The notes below the pieces were generated by a model. It did no database searches. It was not told the origin of the DNA and saw nothing but the letters and a program-made list of their open reading frames with translations. Made by a program: the position numbers and the translations under genes. A stretch of DNA of 64,000 bases from Rhipidocladum racemiflorum (taxonomy: Eukaryota; Streptophyta; Magnoliopsida; Poales; Poaceae): NCBI GenBank assembly GCA_036346355.1, contig CM070581.1, forward strand, positions 51,541,849-51,605,848, read 5' to 3'. Of the stretch, positions 33,608 through 44,618 are shown piece after piece (the first letter of the stretch is position 1; every line of letters begins with the position of its first letter).

Positions 33608-33845
33608 ATAAGTCCGGACTCTCCGGACAATTAACCCAGAGACTCCGGGTTGGGGTCTTCGATAAAAATAAATTCCGAACACCCCAGACACTCCGGACAA
33701 TTTGTCCGGATACTCCGGGTTGAGGTGTTCGGTCAACCCAATCCGGACACTCCAGACATTAAATCCGGATATTCCGGGTTATATCCGGATATTCCGGGTT
33801 ATATCCGGACATTCCGGAGGTTTAATCTGGACACTCCGGATGTCC
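33608..33845. repeat. TCCGGA-type short repeat cluster 2
   Basis: More than ten TCCGGA/TCCGGG cores spaced 10-25 bp apart, including a direct duplication of the 20-bp unit TTATATCCGGATATTCCGGG near 33760-33800. Confidence 0.7.
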
Positions 33846-33875
33846 CAGAATTTTTGAAATTTGGGGGCCTTGATA

Positions 33876-34104
33876 GGTGTTCTTTGGTTTTCGCTGTTTG
33901 TTGTTTTGTTTCCGCTGCCGTGTCTCCGGTCTTGTGACCAAGTGTTGTAATAAGTAGCCATGTGGCTAATACTTTATAGTTATGTTACAATTTTCATTAG
34001 GTTCGGCAATGACGTATCACTGTTGACTGTGTGTACTAGCTACTGATCTGGGACTAGTACGGAAATACACAGGAGATTTCGGATAGCTGATCCGGGGTCT
34101 CACA
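33876..34104 (+). mobile_element. Tekay/Del-like long LTR, copy C (3' tail only)
   Basis: Matches the end of copy A (2240-2467) closely: GTGTTGTAATAAGTAGCC and the terminus GATCCGGGGTCTCACA. It begins abruptly where the Tekay/Del LTR ends, so that element is inserted in, or recombined with, this LTR. Confidence 0.7.
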
Positions 34105-34358
34105 TCGTGGCACTGCGATGCTGATCCTTTGACTGGTTCCCGTTCATTGCTCGACCCGTCGCCTGGAGGTCGCTCTTTTGGTGTTAGTGTTGGGTTTTGA
34201 TCGCTTTGGTTGGTGTAAGATGACTCTACACATGCAGAGAGGCGAGACAGACCGTTAATGAGAACTGCACGGTGCCTTGCAGCGGCTACCAGAAAGGAGT
34301 ACAGGTCCAGTCCAATCTCAAACCTGCAGCAGGTCGATCGGATCACCTGACCTGACCT
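34105..34358. other. Unassigned spacer after LTR copy C
   Basis: It starts TCGTGGCACTGCG, nearly the same 13 bases that follow LTR copy B. The rest has no recognised feature. The CCTGACCTGACCTGACC run near 34345 is a short pentamer repeat. Confidence 0.35.
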
Positions 34359-36441
34359 GACCAGGGTTTGCATTACCGTTTTGGGACAGATTTTCGCATC
34401 TCCAGCGGCACCGATTTTCGTCGATTTTCGGGGGGAAATCGCTAGAAATCGCATGAACGACTCGATCGAACAAAAACGCTTGGAAAACTCGAAAAATTGA
34501 CAAAATAGTACCGATAATCGAGCGATAAGTTGAGAAAATCGACGATATTGAATGGAAAATCGACGATGTGAAGGAAAAATGGAAAAATTTAAGAAAATTT
34601 ATAAAAAAATAGTTAAAAAATCTAAAAATATATTAGAAATTTGTAAAAACAAGGTAAATACAAAAAATTACAATAAATGTTATAAATGCATAAAAAAATA
34701 TTGAAAGAATAGGAGAATATAAATAGCACAACGATGGTAAAATATAAAAAAATCTGGCATGACCTTTGCTATATTCTAGACAATTTGAAGTTGTAAAATA
34801 GACATTTAGCAACAATATCTCAACAAATAGCATTCCATGTTAATACCATTCACATATTCATACATGAATCCAACATGAAAGTTTCCAAATAGCATAACTT
34901 TGTCCCAGAATAGGCATTCCATGATAATACTATTAACATATTTTACAATTCACATATTCACTGAAAATGGAAGTTTCCAATTGGCATAGCTTTGTCGTCC
35001 TTCCATTGTCATAGAAATATCGTGTTGGACCTACATAAATGCTACGTTAGTAAAAATGGAGTTGTAATAAAATGAAATATACGAATAAAACATTACCTTC
35101 TGGGCTACGGGTAGTACTGTTGAGTGTACACTTGGTTGGCCGTGTTGTACTCCGCAGTAGACATCATCAGCAATCCTCGTGTAGCTAGCAACTCCGCCTT
35201 GTATTCGTGCCAACTTTGACCCGTCCAAGGGCTAGTCGTTTCCCACTGTTAGTACAACAAGGCATAAAAGTCAGGATCTTGCCACTCATAGACCCATCGG
35301 GTGGGAGTTTGTGCACGAGCATCCGGGATGGCGTAGTCATAGCCACCATATGAGCCATAACTCTCTTACGTTTCCGTGGCATTGTACGAGCTACAGCTAT
35401 CATGTGGTGCGGCATGGCTATGCGGATGGTCCTTTCCTGCAGTAGTCGTACTTTGTGATTGAGGAGCGCCATGGTCTCTATCTTGTGTAGCATGAATGTA
35501 CTGGGACTCCCCTGTAAATTCTATACGATGTTGTCCTTTTGAGTGGGGAGTGGGAGCGAGAGGGGTATCATCACCGGGCTTACCCCCATCGCTGTCCAAC
35601 TTGGAGCTGCTATCATTGGACTCTTGGTACGTGGGGCTTCGACGGTCTCTAGGAGTGCTATTAGTCGAGTCATCACTCCGGACATATGTGAGACGCTTCC
35701 ACTTTTCTTTGGATGGAGCTCTTTTTTTTGTAAAAAACCTTGTCGTAACTGTTGGGTGCTTCCTCTTCCCAGTGTGACTATCACCCATTGTCTTGTCGGC
35801 CCATTCTGGGATGGTTGCAGCGCCAGTATGCTTTCGCAATGTAACAGGGTGTCACAATGTGCGATGGGAGGGGGGTGTCACTCTTTGTGTCCTCCTCATC
35901 AAGCAAGGGATCAGCATTGGACCTCCCTTTGTCCATCCACTGTCGGATTGGATTTTCAGCATCGCATAGTGTAAGCTCCATAAGACGCTGGAATGGATCA
36001 TCTGCCTCTGTGCACCTCTGATTTTCTTCAGCTTGAATTCGTAGCCGAAGATTGTAGTTAACGTACACCAACTTATGGAGCTTTTTGTAGGATAAACGGT
36101 TGCGAACTTTGGTGTGGATGAACGCAAACGTACTCCAATTGCGCTCGCACTCGCTAGAAGAAGCGCAATGCGAAACAATCCGCATGGCAAACTTCTGGAG
36201 TGTCGGTGTGTCCGAACCGAACACACCCCACCAATGTGCTACAAGTTAACAAAGAGCACAGTAAGCACCAATGAGAGTGGTATTACATTTAAGATGCCAA
36301 AAAGAACATACCAGGGGAAGTTCTATTATCATATGCCATCTTCGCAGCTAGTGCACCCGCGAACGTGCCAATCTTCCTTCTGAAAACTTCAGCCTCGAGA
36401 ATAGCCTGAGCAGCACTATCAGTATCTTCAGGCAACACTTG
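34359..36441 (-). mobile_element. hAT-superfamily transposon remnant
   Basis: The left side (34359-34600) begins with a possible terminus, CAGGGTTTGCATTACCG, followed by repeated TCGATTTTCG-like subterminal motifs. The right side carries the C-terminal half of a hAT transposase. The region 34600-35030 is AT-rich and non-coding. The N-terminal half of the transposase and the right terminus are missing. Confidence 0.6.
35366..36441 (-). pseudogene. hAT transposase, C-terminal half with one intron
   Basis: On the minus strand, an exon from 36441 encodes AILEAEVFRRKIGTFAGALA and ends at 36312 (CCCCTG, then GTATG). An intron of 73 bp ends with TTGTAG at 36239. The next exon starts AHWWGVFGSDTPTLQKFAMR and gives the hAT C-terminal dimerisation domain (SSSECERNWSTFAFIH, VRNRLSYKKLHKLVYVNYNL). 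Around 35840-35870 the frame shifts, and a hydrophilic, serine/threonine-rich tail continues to 35366. The WW and CERNWS motifs are diagnostic. The catalytic N-terminal part is absent, so the gene is dead. It could be part of a larger domesticated-type gene, but nothing supports that. Confidence 0.85.
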
Positions 36442-37509
36442 AAACACATCTCGTTATTATATTATCAGGGAGGTTTGAAGACTCCTCAAGCCTCCACCTC
36501 ACCCCCTCCAATTTTCCAAAAAAGTCTATCTATTCCTCCAAATCGCGGATAGGTCCTTTCGAATTACGAAGAGGTCCTTTGCAATTTTCTGTGAGGGAAG
36601 AAAATCGCGCCGGTATCGTGTTTAGGTCCCTCGTTTGTTAATTTACTGGAAAAAAGCTCCCGTTAAATACAAATCGCGAACGAGCCATTTTCTAATTATT
36701 CAAGATAGCGGTTAGGTCCAAAAAAAAAATACGAACAGGTCCCCGATTTTTACATCCAGATCCTTTCTCTGTTTTCTCCGAAAAAAATATTTTCATCAAC
36801 AGAAAGATGTGTACTTTTTTTCCAGTTCGATCTCTAAGGTTTCTCGGACCTCCAAAAAATTGGAAAATACATCTAGGTACAATTTTTCTCCGAAAAAAAA
36901 ACGTGGAGTTATTTTTCATTCACGCGTGCGGCGTGCGCATTTAAAAATACGGGGTCTACAAAAAAAATTAAAAATACGTATAGATCTATTTTTCTCCATA
37001 AAAAATACAAAATTATTTCACGTTCACACGTGCAGCGTGCGCCGCGCTAACGTCCTAGTAGGATTAAGAGGCATCGGAAAAGTGCAACCACACCAAGCGC
37101 CACGTGAAGGGTTTCTAGAGGAAGCTTGCCGTCAACCGGTCACTTTCTTTGCTTTTTTTATCTTTGCAACCACTCTCGGCCACTTGAACATACTTTCTAC
37201 GTAAAAAAATATGATATGCGTTCTTCTTAATTAAATGGTCTTGTCATGATTGTAACACACAATATCTTATATTTTAGTACAAAATTAATGTAATATTTTA
37301 TCTATAGTAATGAATATCGAGTTTTATTTTATATTCTTTAAATACATATATTAAATATAGTGTTTAGATATAATAATTAAGGATAATCTAGTTATTTTTA
37401 ATATTTTTTTTATCTACGTGTTTAAAGAAAATATAAGAAAGTAACTGGACCATAGTTGGTTGGTGGGATGGGAAAGAGGGTTTTCCACTTTCCACTCAGC
37501 ATGAGACTT
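36442..37509. other. Unassigned AT-rich region with a local duplication
   Basis: No convincing gene. A segment around 36915-36945 (TTCACGCGTGCGGCGTGCGC) recurs at about 37018-37040 with a few changes, giving an imperfect direct repeat of about 100 bp. Poly-A runs near 36720 and 36890. The 36692-37204 frames are low-complexity. It may be a degenerate LTR or Helitron-like segment. Confidence 0.35.
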
Positions 37510-37518
37510 GAGAGTCAC

Positions 37519-38742
37519 GGCAAAAAATGAATTCTATACAAAACAGTACCCGAAATTTGAATTCTATATAGCATTTTAGTGTACAAAACCCACATGTATT
37601 CGCTCCACCACGTCGCGAATACGCGTATTTGCAATATGGAATCGCGAATACAGTGTATTTGACACATGAAATAGCGAATACGGGCATTTGCAACACCACA
37701 CAGCGAATACAGGGAGAATTTCCTTTTTTTTTGTTTTTTCTCTAATTTTTCTCTACTAGCAATTTCGTAACTATTGTAATACCCTTCTAATATAATTTGT
37801 TGCTTATTTCATCATCTGAATTCCGTTGTATGCGCCCAGCTAATGTTGAGTTTGTTCCTAAGGTTACTGCTAGCTACCTAGGTTGAACTATTCATATATC
37901 ATATCAAAGCAGTCATCAATTGGTAGCCTTCTTTGCCTGATTCCTTTTCTTTCCTGTTGAGCCATGAAAGCCAGCCTAGATTGCAAGTTCTATAGCCTAT
38001 TAGACCCAATTATTGTCTTTGTTTTGCCAAATCTGTCTCCATAAGCTAAATTATTCATAACATGACTTGTTGTTCACTGTATTTATGGTTATTGCGCTAG
38101 TGCATTTTAAATGCACAGAACAAAAATAACAAAAATGCGAGTACCCCTTGCAATCTGTAAAAACTCCATTCATCATTATCACGCGTACATTACAATAAAA
38201 AATTTCATCATGCGATAAGGAGCGGTGCACCTTGCAGCAAACGATGTCCGAATTTTACAGGGAGAAATATAACCACACCGATTACGGAGCAAAATCCGAT
38301 CGTTCGCCGCACAATAATTAAAACTAAAATTCTTTTGCATATTCATAATCCACATGGATTTACACAAATTTAGAAAGTTGTTTTATTAAATTTGGAGTTG
38401 TACAGCGAAAGTTATTTGCATTTCAACTGGCTCCTGTCGAAAAATCAGAGAAAAGACAAAAAAAGAAAAAGAAATTCTCCCTGTATTCGCTATATGGTAT
38501 AGCGAATACAGGTGCATTCGCTATACCATATAGCGAATAAAGGTGTATTCGTTGTGTGGTGTTGCAAATGCCCGTATTCGCTATTTCATGTGTTAAATAC
38601 ACTGTATTCGCTATTCCATATTGCAAATACGCGTATTCGCGATGTGGTGGAGCGAATACAGTTGGCTTTTTCGCAAATACACTGAAATGTTGTATAGAAT
38701 TCAAATTTTGGCTACTGTTTTGTATATAATTCAATTTTCGCC
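37519..38742. mobile_element. Mutator-like element with long TIRs and 9-bp TSD
   Basis: 1224 bp. The left end GGCAAAAAATGAATTCTATA is inverted at the right end as ..TTCAATTTTCGCC. Inverted arms of about 200-230 bp (37519-37740 and 38450-38742) share the GCGAATACGCGTATTTGCAA segments. A perfect 9-bp TSD, GAGAGTCAC, lies at 37510-37518 and 38743-38751. Nine-base duplications with long TIRs are diagnostic of Mutator-like elements. The interior (37740-38440) has no transposase, so the element is non-autonomous and may carry captured DNA. Confidence 0.9.
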
Positions 38743-38751
38743 GAGAGTCAC

Positions 38752-39130
38752 ATGTTTCTTCTCTTCAATAGTTTTCATTTTTTTTATGCTGCTGGATGTA
38801 GGAAAGTAGCATATGGATCGAAAAGCGAGCCTAGCTCGGTTTGGCTTGAGCACCAGTAGAGCCCTTGGCCGGCTTGCGCTGGACTCCAGTCGCTCGGATA
38901 CACATACGCATATGCATTCATCGAAATACGGTTTCCTTAGCATCCGTAGGAGATGCGTATACATACGTGTAAGTTTCTACGAAATATCATATGATAATAG
39001 AACATTCACACTTTGTAAAAAGAAAGAAAGAAAGTAGCATATAGATCCGTTTGAATGTTTCATCGAAATATCAGCCCTTTGACGCTAGCTTCTTCTCTGT
39101 TCCATGTCCCTTACCTTAATCACTATGGAA
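38752..39130. other. Unassigned intergenic stretch
   Basis: Short open frames occur on both strands (38813-39037 plus, 38731-38964 minus) but have no recognisable motif or start context. No terminal repeats. Confidence 0.35.
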
Positions 39131-39685
39131 AAGTCTTATAAGATGCCCGTGTGTTACAACGAAATTTCAAAAGAGAATAATACATAATTATAATGCAGGA
39201 TCCTAAACCATACAATAAATCATTTTTCTGTAACACACATATCAAGCAAAACATATCTATGTAAGCTAGTAAATAAATCAAATCATCTATATTGAGTTGT
39301 CCTGCATATTTACAACTATAGGTTAGCAAAGCAATAGTGACTCACCTACTGGGCCTTAAGCCCCTACTGTTCTGGTGCAAGAACGGTCTGACTTATAAGA
39401 ATGAGTTGGTGATGATGGTGAGTCTGCCATACCATTCTTGGGCCAGAACAGTAGGGGTCCAAGGCCCAGTAGGTGAGTCACTATTGCTTTGCTAACCTAT
39501 AGTTGTAAATATGCAGGACAACTCAATATAGATGATTTGATTTATTTACTAGCTTACAAAGATATATTTTGCTTGATATGTGTTACAGAAAATTAATTTA
39601 TTGTATGGTTTAGGATCCTGCATTATAATTATGTATTATTCTCTTTTGAAATTCCGTTGCAACGCACGGGTATCTTACTTGTTCT
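39131..39685. repeat. Near-perfect inverted repeat (foldback), about 260-bp arms
   Basis: The left arm 39131-39392 and right arm 39421-39685 are reverse complements with few mismatches, separated by a loop of about 28 bp. The outer ends are Helitron/MITE-like: ACGGGCATCTTATAAG on one side and CGTTGCAACGCACGGGTATC on the other. It ends about 530 bp before the NLR start codon. As RNA, either strand would form a long hairpin. Confidence 0.9.
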
Positions 39686-40214
39686 TATAATAGTTAAGAT
39701 AGATCGGCTTTAGTATGTCTAAGGGCTTTTTTAGAAGAGCAAGTGGGTCGTTGGCGTTGGCGACCAATCATGCATGCTTAGTGCTATCCAGCCGTTCAGC
39801 CTTATCTGCAGGCAGCAAGCTCTCTACCAGCTTCACTTCCCACAGTCCGTTGACAGCTGCTGGTGGGGGGAATACAAGCAGAAGATGGAGGGTATCTTTT
39901 TATCCAAGCCTAATATTGATCTTTTAAGTGATTGAATCTTTCCGTCCAGTTATCCATGAAATTTCGCATCTATCATCATGTGATTTTTGGTCAGATCCAA
40001 CTCGATTAGTAGATCTAGATCTAGAGCTCAAGCTTAGTTTAAGACGGGCATCAAACTAGCCCTAATCAACCATCCATAGGTTCTTCCTCAAGCTCTCGAT
40101 ACATACCACAGCGACTAATGGAGTGCACCTTCATACACCCACGCCGTTACAACCCAACACCTCCCTGCGAAACTTACACAAGCAAGTGCTGATACCCAAA
40201 GAAGATCGGCCAGG
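39686..40214 (+). promoter_or_regulatory. NLR upstream region / probable 5' UTR
   Basis: 530 bp between the foldback and the NLR ATG. A 70-codon frame at 39715-39927 has no known motif. No unambiguous TATA box was identified. Confidence 0.35.
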
Positions 40215-41038
40215 ATGGACATCGCCACAGGGGCGATGAACACCCTGCTCCCCAAGCTGGGGGAGCTGCTGGTTGACAAATACAACCTGCATAAGGGTGT
40301 CAAGGAAGAGATCAAGAAACTCCAGAAAGAGCTGACGTACATGAAGGCTGCCCTCCGCAAGGTGTCCGAGGTGCCGGTGGACCAGGTTGATGAGCTGGTC
40401 AAGATCTGGACCGGAGAGGTGAGGGAGCTATCCTATGATATCGAGGATGCCGTCGACACCTTCATGGTGAGTTGCAAGGGGCATGAACCTACCAAGCCAC
40501 GTAGTAGCTTCAAGGCGTTACTTGACCAGACCATCAACTTGCTCAAGAAGGCCATGATTAACAGTGAGATCCACAATCTTATCAAGGACATCATGAGCCA
40601 GGTCAAGGAGGCAAAAGAGCGCGGCGATAGGTATAGTGTAGGTGTTGTTGCTGACAAGCCCGACATAGTGACTACTGATCCTCGCATAGAAGCGATGTTC
40701 AGAAAGAAAGAGGAGCTAGTTGGCATTGACGGGCGAAAAAATGAGCTAGCCAAGATGCTCGTGAAAGAGGATGGCTTATCGAGGCGGCAACCACAGATAA
40801 TTTCAATTGTTGGATTTGGAGGCTTGGGGAAGACTACCCTTGCCAAAGAGTTGTTTGATGAGCTTAAAGCAAAGTTCAGCTGCCACTTTTTTGTTTCGGT
40901 GTCCCTCAAACCTAATATAATGAATATTTTCAAGAACATACTCGGCCAACTCGACATAGAAAAGTATGCCCACATAGATGCAGCATGGGATGACATGCGA
41001 CTCACTAATGAAATCAGGGGATTCATCGAGAACAAAAG
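40215..41038 (+). CDS. CC-NB-ARC-LRR immune receptor, exon 1 (CC domain and P-loop)
   Basis: Encodes the N-terminal 274.7 codons of a plant intracellular immune receptor. Residues 1-85 form an Rx-type coiled coil, with the EDVID-equivalent ELSYDIEDAVDTF at 71-83. The NB-ARC begins near 165, with the P-loop GFGGLGKTT at 200-208 and RNBS-A-like FSCHFFVSVSL at 221-231. The exon ends AACAAAAG at 41038 before GTACAA, so the Arg codon is split across the intron and completed by G at 46983. The start ATG (MDIATGAMNTLLPKLGELL) matches the usual grass NLR N-terminus. In the cell such proteins are nucleotide-dependent switches that detect pathogen effectors. The ligand is unknown. Confidence 0.9.
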
Positions 41039-42160
41039 GTACAATTCTATATTATACCTACTATTCATCATTATAATTAAGTTGACTTTCTTTTAGAGAG
41101 ACAAGTATGCAATAAGTAATCTTTTTATAGTCATGTACTTTCACTAGCTTGTGGTTATTTAGATTATGTAGCTACAAAGTTCAGAGGTTTTCCTCATGTT
41201 TTGGAGAGTAAATTTTACTAACCATCACACATTTTGTCAGAATACCATAAATTGCACATTTCAGTTTGCAATTTGGTGAACCATAAATAGACGGTAAAAT
41301 GTTTCAATAAACACCACATCCGTGGACCCTGTTCAATATAACTGAATCTATCATATTGGACATATTTAGTGTAATTGTACCTAGTGTAATTGACATTGGA
41401 GCCCGCCTATTACTATCTGTAGTGGGTGTACCAACCCTTACCTATACTTTATTCTCTTTCCCATTGTTGCTTTTCTTCCTCTGGTGTGGATCCTTGGAGT
41501 CATGGAGCGATGGCGAGATGTCAACGATAGAGCCCTCCCACCATGCCACAACTTGCCACGTGCCCTACATCGCTGGCCAGTTGAAGATAGAGGAGGGCAC
41601 TCAGATCGGGCTTTTGTGGGCCAGCCCACGGCATGGCCCGATCCAAAGCCCGACACGGCATGAAGCGGATCGCATTGGGTCGGCATATTCCTATTCATTA
41701 CGCCATGCCAGGCCAAGAAACCAGGCACGGTGGGTGACCTGGCCCGGCGCGATGACCCACAACAGGGCACGTTGGCCTCATCATGCCTTCGCCTGCCTCG
41801 CTCATGCTTGTGCCTCGACGACATCGAAGAGGGACTCAAAGCGGTCATGGTTGGAGGTAAGACCAAAGGGGCAGCGCCCGAGGAGGCGGCTATTGGTGCA
41901 CACCACTACGGGGGAGACGATGTGGGGCATGGGAAGAGAACGAGCGGCACAGCCGTTGGCCTGGTCGTCCTCGTCCATGGCATCTTTGTTGGCCTTCCAT
42001 GCCCCTTGCCTTCCACGCCGCCGCCTCACCTCCGTGCTCGCCTCGTTGTGCTCGCCACTGCTCGCCTCTACGGCACGGGAGACTAGACCGAGGGTACAGT
42101 GCGAGAGGCGAGGCCTGAGGGGGGAGAGAGGGGAGCCACAAGCCCGACCGATACAGCATC

Positions 42161-42334
42161 ATGGCGCTCGCCTGCGCTAGACATGCCTCCGCCACTGCCC
42201 CCTTCTCCACCTCCTCCACCTTCCAAATCTGGCCGCTCATGTCCATGCGGTTCGACACTGACCGCCACGACATCTTCGACTGGCTGCCATTGAGCTCCTC
42301 CACCGACAGTGGTTGTGCTGGGCCCTCACAGTAG
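42161..42334 (+). other. Short GC-rich ORF inside the hAT element
   Basis: 57 codons from MALACARHASATAPF to GCAGPSQ. The codon third positions are GC-rich, unlike the surroundings, as expected for a piece of a captured grass gene. I do not recognise the protein, and chance cannot be excluded. Confidence 0.25.
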
Positions 42335-42894
42335 CCGTCCCTCAACACACAAGCCACCAGGTCAACAATGGTGGCGCCATTGCTCGCTCTATAGGCCCAG
42401 CGGTGGGGAAAGGGCAGCGGGAGGAGGTGAGGGTGGCGAGACTGGCGACGACACGGGAAGAGGGGGGAGAAGGCATGGGGGGAAACGAGTGCTTTGAGGA
42501 GAGAGAGATAGAGAGAGGGAGAGATTGAGGGCACCGGTGGCAAGAAAGGGGAAAAATGGGGGAAAAGGAAAAAATGGCAGGAAGGTGGAAAAAATGGCAA
42601 GAAGGTGGAAAAAGGGGAAGGGAAATGTGAAAAAAAAGGGGAGGGAAGTAGAAAGGGAAAAAAATAGAGGATAAAAAAAAATAAAATTATGAAAACCACC
42701 TTCTTCTCGTTTGCATTTAGTTGTTGCATTATGACTCCTGAAAAAATTGCATCGTGCATATGGAAATCCCCCGACCGTTGTTCATCCCCCTCCAACTCTC
42801 TATGTCACACTCTCTGGCTTACTCTCACTCTCTCAGTCCCTCTCTCTCCCTCTCCTCGATCGGCACCACGCCTAGCTCTCTCTGCTCCTCTCAC

Positions 42895-43215
42895 TGAGAT
42901 TGAGAGAGAGAGCATGATGAGAGAGAGAGAGAGAGGCGAGAGAGATTGAGAGAGAAGGCCAAGAGAGTGGGAGCAACATGCGAGAGAGATTGAGAGAGAA
43001 GGCCAAGAGAGAGTGAGAGAGACAAGCGAGAGAGATTGAGAGAGAAGGCCAAGAGAGAGAGTGAGAGAGAGAGACAGGAGACAAAGATTGAGAGAGAAGG
43101 CCGGGAGAGATGGAGCAACATGCGAGAGAGAGAGTTGAGAGAGATGGACGAGAAAGTTGAAAATATTGAGAGAGATGGGTGAGAGAGGGGAGAGAGATGA
43201 GAGAGATTGAGATAG
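42895..43215. repeat. GAGAGATT/GAGA simple-sequence tract
   Basis: Purine tract made of (GA)n interspersed with TTGAGAGAGAAGGCCAAGAG units of about 40-55 bp. Frames through it, such as 42805-43281 on the minus strand, encode Ser-Leu repeats and are not genes. Confidence 0.9.
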
Positions 43216-43594
43216 ACGGGCGAAAGAGAGTAGCTTCTTGCAATGTATAAGTCTTTGTACTAGGGAGCATCGTGTACTCACGCAAGCATTGAAAATGTCA
43301 CTCTATAATTTTTCAAGAATGAATAAAATTTAGTTTCTTTTTCCTCTAAAATTTGTATCCACCACCTCAGCTTCGTGCGTTTTCGACTCCTTTCCACTTG
43401 TCGCAATAGTGCAAAAGGGCCGGGCCTAGGCTGGCACGGCACAAAGCAAGCACGAAGCGTAAATAGGTCGTGCCTGGGCTCACCGAAGGCGATCTAGGAT
43501 GGCAAGGCATAGCACAGCGAGCATGATGAGCCGTCGTGGCCTGACACGATGGACCCGTGCTGAACAGGTCGGCACGGTACGACACCCACCTCTA

Positions 43595-44618
43595 GTTGAA
43601 GAATGGTATGGATGACCTTGTTCAGCAACCACCTCAAAACCAAAGGAGGGCATGTAAAATGCATGGTAGCTCCAAGTTGTAGTTTCATACTCCATCAAAG
43701 CAGAAGTCATTCAAGACACCACTTAAGTTACTACCTCAAAACCAAAGGAGGGCATGTAAATGTATGGTGATTTTATTGGACACACAATACTATTTACATG
43801 TTAGCCATCAAAATTATATTTTTATTTAGCATTTTAGATTAAAAACCCTCCGTTTTTTTCTACTTGACATTTTAAACATCGACAGTCTGCAATACACACC
43901 TTTAACCATTATTTTTTAATTATATATTTCTAAATTTTCCTAAAAATATAAAAAATGATTGTATTTTTTATGATAAAACTAGTGATAACATTTCCATGTG
44001 AAGAATCTGAATACTTTTGTGCGTATTCGTAGCTAAAGTTTAAAAAGGTTTGTTGCACGCATTCTAAAACACATCAAAAAACGACAGGCGGGAGTAATAT
44101 TCGTGTAGTTGAAATATGAGTTCTTATTTTCTAGAAAACTAAAATAAATTTTATAATGCACGTAGTTATTATTCGAAGTAAAAAAATAGGATTTTACAAA
44201 TTTTTAGTTTAAATTTTATAAAATTAAAATTTTGACATATCCAAATTTAAACACAGAGCATAAAATCATATGAATAACCATCTATATCATCCATATAGCT
44301 ATTAGGGTGCATCTACTCTATCCTTGAACTACAAAACCATCTAAATACCCCTTTTAACTATTAGGGTCATTTTGAGAGTAGTATTGCCACTGTGGCGGAC
44401 AATATGGCAAGGAATCAACACATTAAAATTCTTAGAAGGGGGCCCATATATCAGAGGAGTACAACATCTTCTTCCTCTTTATTTACTCCCCCCCACGCCT
44501 TGTGCCATGGAAGATGAGCAAGATCCAACATGTGCCCATCCTTCAACGACTGTGATGGATTATCAAGCTCCTTGAGTGCCTGCCCACCAACCACTGTGTT
44601 GTTAGATAACACCCCACC
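43595..44618. other. AT-rich intron sequence with a 28-bp direct repeat
   Basis: ACCTCAAAACCAAAGGAGGG followed by CATGTAAA occurs at about 43631 and 43734. Nothing else is recognised to 44618. Confidence 0.4.

Larger units (their letters stand above)
29350..33873 (-). mobile_element. Tekay/Del-like chromovirus fragment: LTR, PBS, gag
   Basis: On the minus strand: LTR 33873-31011, PBS 31007-30994, 5' leader, gag start at 30661, gag continuing to 29350, where it is truncated at the end of LTR copy B. A Tat-1 solo LTR is inserted in gag (29407-30074). The gag motifs and initiator-Met PBS fit the Tekay/Del group. No pol or 3' LTR remains. Confidence 0.75.
31011..33873 (-). repeat. 5' LTR of the Tekay/Del element
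   Basis: About 2.86 kb on the minus strand, starting near TCAAGGCCCCCAAATTTC and ending GGGTCCTATCA next to the PBS. The right boundary is not a clean CA, so a few bases may be lost. The frames on the plus strand (for example 31186-31983) are low-complexity shadows. It carries clusters of TCCGGA repeats (see 32880-33000 and 33605-33845). Confidence 0.65.
41588..43594. mobile_element. Non-autonomous hAT-like element in the NLR intron
   Basis: 2007 bp. The left end TAGAGGAGGGCAC and the right end (inverted) TAGAGGTGGGTGTC form short terminal inverted repeats. A perfect 8-bp TSD, GTTGAAGA, lies at 41580-41587 and 43595-43602. The subterminal regions are rich in GGCCCG and GGCACGGCAC motifs. Eight-base TSDs and TAGAGGTGGG-type termini indicate hAT. 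No transposase is present. The interior includes GC-rich sequence that could be a captured gene piece, an AAATGGGGGAAAAGG stretch and a GAGAGATT microsatellite. Confidence 0.9.

Noticed and set aside
41890..42795. 301-codon minus-strand frame with a phenylalanine/proline-rich stretch
   Set aside because: The hydrophobic run is the complement of a GGAAAAAGG-type purine tract inside the hAT-like element, not a membrane protein.
42805..43281. Ser/Leu-repeat frames
   Set aside because: Translation of the GAGAGATT microsatellite.
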